DNA from: Chloroflexus sp.
Lineage (GTDB): Bacteria; Chloroflexota; Anaerolineae; Anaerolineales; Villigracilaceae
Reading direction: 5' to 3'
DNA: 64,000 nt
Assembly (NCBI GenBank): GCA_020723995.1
Contig: DYHT01000002.1
Coordinates: forward strand, 1 to 64,000
In this document: positions 17,024 to 23,875 of the stretch, piece after piece
Layout: each line of letters begins with the position of its first letter
How positions within the stretch are numbered: the stretch's first letter is position 1
Translations under genes and position numbers: made by a program
The notes under the pieces: model-generated
Told to the model about the DNA's origin: nothing
Database searches by the model: none
What the model saw: the letters and a program-made list of their open reading frames with translations, nothing else

Positions 17024-18018
17024 ATAGGAAATTTCGCTTGATCGCGCTGCTGGTCATCGTGGCGCTGCTTATAACAGCCTGCGAAATAATTGCAACACCT
17101 ACCCAAGTTGAGGAGGCCCAACCAGAGCAGGATGATACCGTCGAGTCATCCCCAATCACGCCATCCAATACGTCCACGGAAACACCCACACTCACACCTA
17201 CCGCAACCTTCACGCCCACACCGCAGTCAACCCAAGGTTCAGCCGCCGTCGGCCCAGACCCAGACGATTTCCCGGCTGGATTCAACCCGTTGACCGGTCA
17301 ACTGGCTGGCGACCCGAACTTGCTGAACCTGCCAGCGATCCTGATCTCGATCACCAACTTCCCACCCTCGGCGCGTCCGCAGGCCGGGCTTTCCTTCGCG
17401 CCGATGATCTTCGAGATCTACATCAGCGAAGGCATGACCCGCTTCCTGGTCGCTTTCTACGGGAAAGAGCCAAGAACCGAAGAGAGAATCACGGGAAATT
17501 GCGCAGAAAGGGAAGAGCCTTTCGAGGCAGCCGATATTGTCTTAGGCAACCTCGTCTGGCTGGATGAGAATTTCAACGGAACTCAAGACCCGGAAGAGCC
17601 GGGAGTGGGTGGCGTCTGCGTCACGCTCTACGACGCCGCTGGCAATATCCTCCAGACCACATTCACCGATTCCAACGGCTACTACGGCTTCAACGTCAGC
17701 CCTGGCGACTATGTGCTTGGGTTCAACGAAACAGCCTCACTGGCGTTCACGGCCCAGGATGTCGGTTTCGATGATTTCGACAGCGACGCTGACCCGCTGA
17801 CCGGCAAGACGCCCAACATCACGGTCAATGCGGCCGAGACGAAGATGCGCCAACTCGCCGAGGCTCAGAGGGCCAAGAATCCCGGCCAGGCGCTGAATTA
17901 TTCCGGCAACGTTTTCTCGGAACAGCCACCCCCCGGAGGGCTGAATGCGCAAGAGTTGAGAGTGTTCTACCAGGCAATTGCCGGCTGGATCGAAGTAGGA
18001 GTGATACGTGAAGCGTGA
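17020..18018 (+). CDS. Lipoprotein, DUF3048 pieces with an inserted SdrD-B domain, damaged
   Basis: Read from ATA at 17020 the protein opens with NRKFR, a hydrophobic core and the lipobox LITAC, so it is a lipoprotein. The ATA follows GGAGG and occupies the place where an ATGA stop/start overlap with the HIT gene would be expected, so it is either a rare AUA start or a mutated ATG; the first standard start is TTG at 17038. After a Thr/Pro-rich linker come the N-terminal motifs of DUF3048 (FNPLTGQLAGDP; ARPQAGLSFAPMIFE). An SdrD-B-type domain follows (GNLVWLDENFNGTQDPEEPG to the GYYGF motif), then a short later piece of DUF3048 (VFSEQPPPGG, LRVFY). The core between these is missing. The last residues and the stop come from the satellite at 18001-18044. 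Probably an internally deleted, truncated gene. Confidence 0.65.
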   Translation: MNRKFRLIALLVIVALLITACEIIATPTQVEEAQPEQDDTVESSPITPSNTSTETPTLTPTATFTPTPQSTQGSAAVGPDPDDFPAGFNPLTGQLAGDPNLLNLPAILISITNFPPSARPQAGLSFAPMIFEIYISEGMTRFLVAFYGKEPRTEERITGNCAEREEPFEAADIVLGNLVWLDENFNGTQDPEEPGVGGVCVTLYDAAGNILQTTFTDSNGYYGFNVSPGDYVLGFNETASLAFTAQDVGFDDFDSDADPLTGKTPNITVNAAETKMRQLAEAQRAKNPGQALNYSGNVFSEQPPPGGLNAQELRVFYQAIAGWIEVGVIREA

Positions 18019-18044
18019 CGAGTGATGAGTGAGGAGTGAGGAGG
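18001..18044. repeat. Left satellite arm (GAGTGATGA unit) before the four-helix-bundle gene
   Basis: The run GTGATACGTGAAGCGTGACG, then GAGTGATGAGTGAGGAGTGA, repeats a GAGTGAT/GAGTGAG unit. It is inverted relative to the arm at 18556-18606, so the two enclose one gene. It supplies the stop codon of the upstream lipoprotein and the GGAGG ribosome binding site of the enclosed gene. Confidence 0.8.
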
Positions 18045-18051
18045 ATGGTTT

Positions 18052-18555
18052 ATGAATTTTGAGGAGTGGGTGAAAGATGTTCCTGAGGAAATTTCAAGCG
18101 ATTCGCTATGGAAGGTTGAGGCCTACCGCCTGGGACTCTTTGTCGCCGATATTGGCTGGCACGATGTTACAAAACTCATCGGTGATAAACGCACCAGCAG
18201 TCTGGCGGATCAACTCTATTGTTCTCTTGGTTCTATCAGTGCGAATGTTGCCGAAGGATTTTTGCGAATCTCGCACAAAGAAAAAGCACACTTTTATGAA
18301 TATGCTCTCGGTTCGGCGCGCGAAAGCCGCGACTGGTATTTTAAAGCGCGCCACGTTCTTGACAAACAAGTGACAGAGCACCGAATTCGCCTTCTAACGC
18401 AAATCATCCGCCTGCTCATTACCATGATTCCACAGCAACGTAAACATGGCCTTATTCGAGAAGAGCAAGCGCCCTATTTAGTTACACCCGATGACACCAT
18501 TCCCCCAGACGCCAACATCCTCAACGCTCTCCTCCAAAACGTCCCTCCGCCTTAA
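18052..18555 (+). CDS. Four-helix bundle protein (S23/IVP family)
   Basis: 167 residues. The sequence LWKVEAYRLGLFVADIGWHD, the central SLGSISANVAEGF motif and FYEYALGSARESRDWYFKA are diagnostic of the four-helix bundle family first seen in 23S rRNA intervening sequences and related to the Avd protein of diversity-generating retroelements. Its biochemical role is not known. The gene lies exactly between two inverted satellite arms (18001-18044 and 18556-18606), with the right arm beginning right after the stop codon. No reverse transcriptase or rRNA gene is near. It interrupts the end of the DUF3048 gene, so the unit may be a mobile cassette (inference). Confidence 0.92.
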   Translation: MNFEEWVKDVPEEISSDSLWKVEAYRLGLFVADIGWHDVTKLIGDKRTSSLADQLYCSLGSISANVAEGFLRISHKEKAHFYEYALGSARESRDWYFKARHVLDKQVTEHRIRLLTQIIRLLITMIPQQRKHGLIREEQAPYLVTPDDTIPPDANILNALLQNVPPP

Positions 18556-18606
18556 GACATCACTCATCACTTATCACTTATCACTTATCACTCATCACTC
18601 ATCACT
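18556..18606. repeat. Right satellite arm (ATCACT unit) after the four-helix-bundle gene
   Basis: The sequence repeats CATCACT and TATCACT about seven times. Its complement reads GAGTGATGAGTGATAAGTGA, matching the unit of the left arm in inverted orientation. It starts directly at the stop codon of the four-helix bundle gene. Confidence 0.82.
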
Positions 18607-18629
18607 AAAACCTCAAAGGAGAACATGCA

Positions 18630-19829
18630 ATGGCTCAGAATCAACAAGAAGCAATAATCCTCAGCGCCTGCCGCACACCGAGCGGAAAGTTCCAAGGCAG
18701 CCTGTCCAGTTTCAGCGCGCCGAAGCTGGGGGCGATGGTCATCAAGGCGGCCGTCGAGCGCGCCGGGGTCAATCCCGCTGACATTGACGAAGCCTTTATG
18801 GGTAACGTTGTCTCGGCCGGATTGGGACAGGCTCCGGCACGCCAGGCCGTCATCCACGCCGGGCTGCCGTCCTCGGTCGGGGCGACCACGCTGAACAAGG
18901 TCTGCGGCTCGGGGCTGAAAGCGGCCATGCTGGCCGCGACGGCTATCAAAGCCGGGGAGGGACAGTTATTTGTCGCAGGCGGATTCGAGTCGATGAGCGG
19001 CGCGCCGTATCTGGTCCGCGGCCGCTCGGGCGAACTGCGTTTCGGCCATCAGCAATTGACCGACGCCCTGCTCTACGATGGATTGTGGTGCTCGCTGGCC
19101 AATTGGGGCATGGGCGACGCGGCCGAATTCATCGCCAGCGAATACAACGTCACCCGCGAGGCAATGGATAAGTTTTCTTATGAGAGCCACCAGAAGGCTC
19201 TCGCCGCCAGCGACAGCGGCAGATTCAAGGCTGAAATCACGCCGGTGGAACTGGTCAGCAAGAAAGGCACCACCATCTTCGACACCGACGAGGCGCCGCG
19301 CCGCGATACCACGCTGGAAGGACTGGCTGCGTTGAAACCAGCTTTTCAGAAAGACGGCAAAGTGACGGCCGGCAATGCCCCCGGCCTGAACGACGGCGCG
19401 GCGGCTGTGGTCGTCGCCAGCCGCGAGTACGCCGAGAAGAATGGCTTGCAGCCCCTGGCACGAATTATCGGCTATGCGCAGGCCGCCGACGAGCCGAAGT
19501 ACCTCTTCCGCGCCCCGGCTTTCGCCATCCCCAAACTGCTCAAGCAAATTGGCTGGACACTGAAGGATGTAGACCTGATTGAACTCAACGAAGCCTTCGC
19601 CGCCCAGGTGCTGGCGGATGGCTGCATTCTTGAGAAAGATGGCTGGGATTGGAGCAAAGTCAACGTCAATGGCGGCGCGGTGGCGCTCGGACATCCCATC
19701 GGAGCATCCGGTGCGCGCATCCTGACCACGCTCATTTATGCCCTCAAGGATCGCGGCCTGAAGCGCGGGGTTGCTTCCCTTTGCTTGGGCGGGGCGGAAG
19801 CCGTGGCCATGGCTGTGGAAGTCGAATAG
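18630..19829 (+). CDS. Acetyl-CoA acetyltransferase (thiolase)
   Basis: 399 residues, the usual thiolase length. The nucleophilic Cys lies in LNKVCGSGLKA, the His in GGAVALGHPIGASGAR, and the second Cys in SLCLGGAEAVAMAVE. It interconverts two acetyl-CoA and acetoacetyl-CoA, or cleaves 3-ketoacyl-CoA. The ATG at 18630 follows AAAGGAG. It is followed by 3-hydroxyacyl-CoA dehydrogenase, so the pair could work in butyrate-type metabolism or in degradation. The gap to that gene is a hairpin satellite. Confidence 0.94.
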   Translation: MAQNQQEAIILSACRTPSGKFQGSLSSFSAPKLGAMVIKAAVERAGVNPADIDEAFMGNVVSAGLGQAPARQAVIHAGLPSSVGATTLNKVCGSGLKAAMLAATAIKAGEGQLFVAGGFESMSGAPYLVRGRSGELRFGHQQLTDALLYDGLWCSLANWGMGDAAEFIASEYNVTREAMDKFSYESHQKALAASDSGRFKAEITPVELVSKKGTTIFDTDEAPRRDTTLEGLAALKPAFQKDGKVTAGNAPGLNDGAAAVVVASREYAEKNGLQPLARIIGYAQAADEPKYLFRAPAFAIPKLLKQIGWTLKDVDLIELNEAFAAQVLADGCILEKDGWDWSKVNVNGGAVALGHPIGASGARILTTLIYALKDRGLKRGVASLCLGGAEAVAMAVEVE

Positions 19830-19904
19830 GCAGGTAAACAGGTAAACAGGTAGACAGGTACATGTATACTTGTTTACTTGTTTACTTGTTTACCTATCTA
19901 CCTA
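19830..19904. repeat. Inverted satellite hairpin (GGTAAACA / TGTTTACC)
   Basis: The left arm (19831-19860) repeats CAGGTAAA and the right arm (19865-19904) repeats ACTTGTTT, ending in ACCTATCTACCT. The two are complementary over nearly their whole length and meet in a short centre, so the RNA would form a long imperfect hairpin. It begins right after the thiolase stop and ends just before the ribosome binding site of the next gene. No gene lies between the arms. Confidence 0.85.
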
Positions 19905-19918
19905 CACAAGGAGCAAAC

Positions 19919-20767
19919 ATGGAAATCAAATCCATCTTCATCATCGGCGCAGGGACAATGGGCAGCGGCATTGCCCAGGCTGCCGCGACTTCGGGCTACA
20001 CCGTCACTTGCATGGATGTCGTCCCGGCCGCGTTGGAAAAGGCCAAAGCGACAATTGGCAAGTCGGCCGCCAAACTGTTCGAAAAAGAGACGATCACTGC
20101 CGAGCAAAAATCTGCTACCGAGAAAATCAAGTTCGCTGGCAATCTGGATGATGTGCCGCAAGCCGACCTGATCATCGAAGCCGCCAGCGAAAACCCGGAA
20201 TTGAAATTCAAAGTGTTCCGCGATCTGGACGCGACAGCGCGGCCGGAAGTGATTCTGGCCTCGAACACATCATCCATCAGCATCACCAAAATTGCCGCCG
20301 CAACGAAGCGCCCGGACAAGGTCATCGGCATGCACTTCATGAATCCCGTCCCGTTGATGAAACTGGTCGAAGTGATTCGTGGACTGGCGACCTCCGACGA
20401 GACCACCGCCACGACTGTCGAGGTTTGCAAAGTAATGGGCAAAGAACCGGTGGAAGCTAACGATTCGCCCGGTTTCATCTCCAATCGCATCCTGTGCCCG
20501 ATGGTCAACGAAGCCATTTTCGCCCTGCAGGAGGGCATCGGCACAAAGGAGGCGATCGACGCGGTAATGAAACTCGGTATGAACCACCCGATGGGCCCGC
20601 TGACATTGTGCGATTTGATCGGTCTCGACGTGGTGCTCTCGGTGATGGAAATCCTCCAGCGCGACTTGGGCGATGACAAATACCGCCCCGCCCCGCTGCT
20701 GCGCAAGATGGTAGACGCCGGCTGGCTGGGGAGGAAGACTGGGAGAGGGTTCTATAGTTATCAGTAA
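19919..20767 (+). CDS. 3-hydroxybutyryl-CoA dehydrogenase
   Basis: 282 residues. The start at 19919 follows AAGGAGC; the longer frame to 19862 would translate the satellite. The Rossmann motif is [15 protein letters not shown], the catalytic region is [17 protein letters not shown], and the C-terminal domain has [20 protein letters not shown]. It oxidises (S)-3-hydroxybutyryl-CoA with NAD(P). It pairs with the thiolase upstream. The sequence following the stop is a CAGTGACCAGT repeat. Confidence 0.95.
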   Translation: MEIKSIFIIGAGTMGSGIAQAAATSGYTVTCMDVVPAALEKAKATIGKSAAKLFEKETITAEQKSATEKIKFAGNLDDVPQADLIIEAASENPELKFKVFRDLDATARPEVILASNTSSISITKIAAATKRPDKVIGMHFMNPVPLMKLVEVIRGLATSDETTATTVEVCKVMGKEPVEANDSPGFISNRILCPMVNEAIFALQEGIGTKEAIDAVMKLGMNHPMGPLTLCDLIGLDVVLSVMEILQRDLGDDKYRPAPLLRKMVDAGWLGRKTGRGFYSYQ

Positions 20768-20849
20768 ACAGTGACCAGTCAGCTGCGCCACGTGTCAACG
20801 CACTTACCCCATCGTTGATGGCATCCCCGACTTTCTTCTGGAAAAGCCG

Positions 20850-21506
20850 GTGGAGAGCAGCAACCGCATCTTGCGCAACATTGAAAGGGTGGATAAAGCG
20901 GCGCGATTCTACGAGAGCAAATTCTGGTATCCCTTCGTGCTTAACTTTTACAGCGGATTGGGCGTCATGACATTCGAGAGGCTGGTCGCGTATACACGGG
21001 AGAAAATGCAGCCGGTCAAAGGCTTGGTGCTGGATGTGGCCTGCGGACCCGGCACTTATGGCCGCCGCGCCGCCGGGCCACAGCGCGAGGTTTATGGCAT
21101 TGACATCTCGCTGGGTATGCTGCGGGTAGGACAAGGCTTTGTCGCTAAAGAAGGGATCACGCAGATGCACTTCTCGCGCGCCGACGTGGAGCGCCTGCCC
21201 TTCGGCGAGCGTCTCTTCGCCGGCTGCCTGACCTGCGGCTCGCTGCACCTGTTTCCGGATACAGTCAAAGCCCTGGGCGAGATCGGGCGGACGCTGAAAA
21301 CCGGCGCGCCGCTGGTCGTCATCACGTTTACTAATGGCACGCAAGGGTTGTTCAAATATCGCTGGGCGCAGGAACGCGTCCAGCGGCGCGGCTTTCACCT
21401 GTTCCCGCTGGATGAGGCGGAACGATGCCTTTCAGAAACAGGTTTCGAGCAGTTCGAGCCGGAAGTTTATGGCTCGCTGCTGCTCTTCACAGCGCGCAAA
21501 GTGTGA
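20850..21506 (+). CDS. Class I methyltransferase, N-terminal zinc ribbon truncated
   Basis: 218 residues from the GTG at 20850. SAM-binding motif I is LVLDVACGPGTYGRR; the later DVERLPFGERLFAGC and SLHLFPD fit the Methyltransf_11 fold. The frame remains open upstream to 20775 and encodes CATCQRTYPIVDGIPDFLL, which is the end of a Trm112-like zinc ribbon that normally opens such proteins. The rest of that ribbon is missing, and a CAGTAAACAGTGACCAGTC satellite lies where it should be. The gene is thus probably cut short at its 5' end; whether it is expressed is unclear. Confidence 0.78.
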   Translation: MESSNRILRNIERVDKAARFYESKFWYPFVLNFYSGLGVMTFERLVAYTREKMQPVKGLVLDVACGPGTYGRRAAGPQREVYGIDISLGMLRVGQGFVAKEGITQMHFSRADVERLPFGERLFAGCLTCGSLHLFPDTVKALGEIGRTLKTGAPLVVITFTNGTQGLFKYRWAQERVQRRGFHLFPLDEAERCLSETGFEQFEPEVYGSLLLFTARKV

Positions 21507-21551
21507 TATGATTGTGCAAAAATCAGAATTTCGTACAACACGAGGCAAACC

Positions 21552-21869
21552 ATGAGTGAAACACGCCCCTATTACAAGACCCGCCTGCGCGCCCGCGGGC
21601 AAATAACCATCCCACCCGAAATCCGCAAACGGCTCCAGGTCCGCGAAGGCGACGATGTGATGTTCTACGTCACCGACAAGGGCCAGGTTGTGGTTGATCA
21701 GGTGCGGGTGATTGATCCCGAGCAGGCCTGGTTCTGGACGGAACGCTGGCAGAAGATGGAACGCGAGTCTCGTCAGGATTATGAAAACGGCGACTATGTT
21801 GAATTCGATAATATAGAAGATGCAATAAACCACCTGCACGAGTACGCTAATGCCAAAAATAAAGTTTAG
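21552..21869 (+). CDS. AbrB/MazE-like antitoxin
   Basis: 105 residues. The swapped-hairpin motif RLRARGQITIPPEIRKRLQV, followed by REGDDVMFYV, is the SpoVT/AbrB DNA-binding fold; the C-terminal acidic half probably binds the toxin. It overlaps the downstream toxin gene by 20 bases, so the pair forms one module. Autoregulation is expected from the family. Confidence 0.88.
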   Translation: MSETRPYYKTRLRARGQITIPPEIRKRLQVREGDDVMFYVTDKGQVVVDQVRVIDPEQAWFWTERWQKMERESRQDYENGDYVEFDNIEDAINHLHEYANAKNKV

Positions 21870-22116
21870 CAGGCGCTTTAAAGATTGTTACGCCGATCTG
21901 CCGTCAGAAATCAAAAAGAAGGTGGATAAGGCCTTGCAGTTTTCGCGCGAAAATCCGCGCCATCCTTCCTTGCAAGCAAAACCTATACAGGGCATTTTTG
22001 GATATTATGAAGCCCGTGTAGACATCAGCTATCGGATAACCTATAGGCGTCTTCCTGGCGATACATTGGAAATGAGCGCAATTGCCAGGCACGATGATGC
22101 GCTGAAAAATCCATAA
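21850..22116 (+). CDS. RelE/ParE-type toxin
   Basis: 88 residues. The pattern KFSRRFKDCYADLPSEIKKK ... KPIQGIFGYYEARVDISYRI, then ITYRRLP, is that of the RelE/ParE barrel. It is probably an mRNA interferase or gyrase inhibitor, neutralised by the AbrB-like product upstream. The pairing of an AbrB antitoxin with a RelE-fold toxin is known in environmental genomes. Confidence 0.85.
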   Translation: MPKIKFSRRFKDCYADLPSEIKKKVDKALQFSRENPRHPSLQAKPIQGIFGYYEARVDISYRITYRRLPGDTLEMSAIARHDDALKNP

Positions 22117-22163
22117 ACCAATAATCCAATTCAATCACTTGCCATCGGCCAAAGGAGTATCCC

Positions 22164-23822
22164 TTGAAAAACACCTCATCCACAACCTACGATTACGTCA
22201 TCATCGGCTCCGGCTTCGGCGGGAGCGTGGCCGCCATGCGGCTGGCCGAGAAGGGCTATTCGGTGCTAGTGCTGGAGCGCGGCAAGCGTTTCCGCGATGC
22301 AGATTTCCCCAAATCCAACTGGAACATCTGGAAATTCCTCTGGCTGCCGGCCTTGGGCTGTCACGGCATCTTCGAGATGACCTTCATGAACGGCCTGCTC
22401 GCCCTGCACGGCGCAGGCGTGGGCGGGGGCAGCCTGATGTATGGCAACGTGCTGCTCGAACCGGATGACAGTCTCTTTGCCGCGCCATCCTGGAAACATC
22501 TCAACGATTGGAAGAAGGAACTGCTCCCGCACTACGATACTGCCCGCAAGATGCTGGGCGTGACGACCAACCCGCGCTTGTGGAAAGCCGATGAAACCTG
22601 TAAAGCGATTGCCGAAGAACTCGGCCACGGCGAGACGTTCCGCCCGACCGAGGTGGGCGTCTTCTTCGGCAAGGAGGAAGTGACCGTCCCCGATCCCTAC
22701 TTCGGCGGAGAAGGCCCGCCGCGGGCGGGTTGCAACTTCTGCGGCGGCTGCATGGTCGGCTGCCGCTACAACGCTAAGAACACGCTGGATAAAAATTACC
22801 TATACTTTGCTGAAAAGAACGGGGCCGAGGTCCGCGCCGAGTGTAAAGTCACTGACATCCGCCCCCTCTCCCCTCCCCCATCGGGAGAGGGGCCAGGGGC
22901 GAGGGATGACGGCGCACGGTACGAAATCATTTATCGCCGCTCCACGGCACCCGTCACCCGTCACTCGTCCGTCCGGGCACGCAACGTGGTTGTCTCCGCC
23001 GGCACACTTGGGACGCTGGACCTGCTCTTCCGCTGCCGCGAAGTGACCCGCTCCCTGCCGCGCCTTTCGCCGCGCCTCGGCAACCGCGTCCGCACCAACA
23101 GCGAAAACATCCTCGGCGTCACTGCCCGCGGCCGCGAGGTGGATTATTCCAAAGGCATCGCCATCACCTCCATCGCCAGTGTTGACGAGGTGACGCGGGT
23201 CGAACCGGTGCGTTATTCCGACGGGTCGTCGTTCATCCGCACGCTGACCTCACCACTGATTGACGGCGGGGGCAGCATCCCAGTGCGCATATTGAAAACG
23301 CTTTGGGCAATCATCTGCCATCCGCTGGATCACATCTATGCCAAATACCTTTCCCGCTGGGCGCGCTACACTACGATCTTGCTGGTCATGCAGACCGAGG
23401 AGAATCTCACGCGTGTCCGCCTGGGGCGCAGTTTCTTCACCTTTGGCCGCAGGGGGCTGATCATCCGCCCGGAGAAGAAACACGTCGCCAGCGAGTTGAC
23501 CCTGGCCAGCCGCGTCACCCGCGCCTTCGCCGAAAAAACGAATGGCATCCCGGCGACTGCCTTCACCGACAGTCTGTTCAACTTCCCGACCACCGCGCAC
23601 CTCATGGGCGGCGTGCCTTTTGGCCGTGACGATCAGGAAGGCGTGATCGGCCTGGATTACCAGGTACACAACTATCCCGGCCTGTACGTGGTGGATGGCT
23701 CGGTCATGCCGGCCAACCCCGGTGTCAATCCGAGTTTGACCATCACCGCGCTGGCCGAGTATGCGATCAGCAAAGTGCCGGGGAAGAATGCACGCAAGAC
23801 GCTGACAACGCATGTTGAATGA
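22164..23822 (+). CDS. GMC oxidoreductase (cholesterol-oxidase-like)
   Basis: 552 residues with a TTG start at 22164 behind AAAGGAG. The FAD motif is YVIIGSGFGGSVAAMRLAEK, and the C-terminal GMC motif is LYVVDGSVMPANPGVNPSL. A Cys-rich loop CNFCGGCMVGC precedes the helix RYNAKNTLDKNYLY, as in the cholesterol oxidase-like branch. The electron donor is probably a sterol-like or other alcohol. Residues about 233-248 are encoded by a palindromic CCCTCTCCC element, and about 260-270 by a CACCCGTCAC repeat; both stay in frame and probably form a surface loop. Confidence 0.9.
   Translation: MKNTSSTTYDYVIIGSGFGGSVAAMRLAEKGYSVLVLERGKRFRDADFPKSNWNIWKFLWLPALGCHGIFEMTFMNGLLALHGAGVGGGSLMYGNVLLEPDDSLFAAPSWKHLNDWKKELLPHYDTARKMLGVTTNPRLWKADETCKAIAEELGHGETFRPTEVGVFFGKEEVTVPDPYFGGEGPPRAGCNFCGGCMVGCRYNAKNTLDKNYLYFAEKNGAEVRAECKVTDIRPLSPPPSGEGPGARDDGARYEIIYRRSTAPVTRHSSVRARNVVVSAGTLGTLDLLFRCREVTRSLPRLSPRLGNRVRTNSENILGVTARGREVDYSKGIAITSIASVDEVTRVEPVRYSDGSSFIRTLTSPLIDGGGSIPVRILKTLWAIICHPLDHIYAKYLSRWARYTTILLVMQTEENLTRVRLGRSFFTFGRRGLIIRPEKKHVASELTLASRVTRAFAEKTNGIPATAFTDSLFNFPTTAHLMGGVPFGRDDQEGVIGLDYQVHNYPGLYVVDGSVMPANPGVNPSLTITALAEYAISKVPGKNARKTLTTHVE
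22862..22905. repeat. CCCTCTCCC palindromic element inside the GMC oxidoreductase
   Basis: The left half CCCCTCTCCCCTCCC and right half GGGAGAGGGGCCAGGGG form a hairpin of the widespread CCCTCTCCC...GGGAGAGGG kind, normally intergenic. Here it is translated as LSPPPSGEGPGARDD. A short CACCCGTCACCCGTCAC satellite follows at 22946-22972. Confidence 0.85.
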
Positions 23823-23839
23823 TAGGCCAAATTTCGCTA

Positions 23840-23861
23840 TGCGACGACAGTAATCGTCGCA
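23840..23861. repeat. Palindrome TGCGACGA...TCGTCGCA
   Basis: The stem TGCGACGA (23840-23847) pairs with TCGTCGCA (23854-23861) around a six-base loop. It lies between two convergent genes. No T-run follows on either strand, so it looks like a REP-type element more than an intrinsic terminator. Confidence 0.65.
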
Positions 23862-23875
23862 CTCCGCTTTTATCT

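Noticed and set aside
18556-18606. Short direct repeats considered as a CRISPR array
   Set aside because: The units are contiguous and degenerate with no unique spacers, and no cas gene is present. The same holds for the other satellites.
23840-23861. Palindrome considered as an intrinsic terminator
   Set aside because: No run of T follows the stem on either strand.
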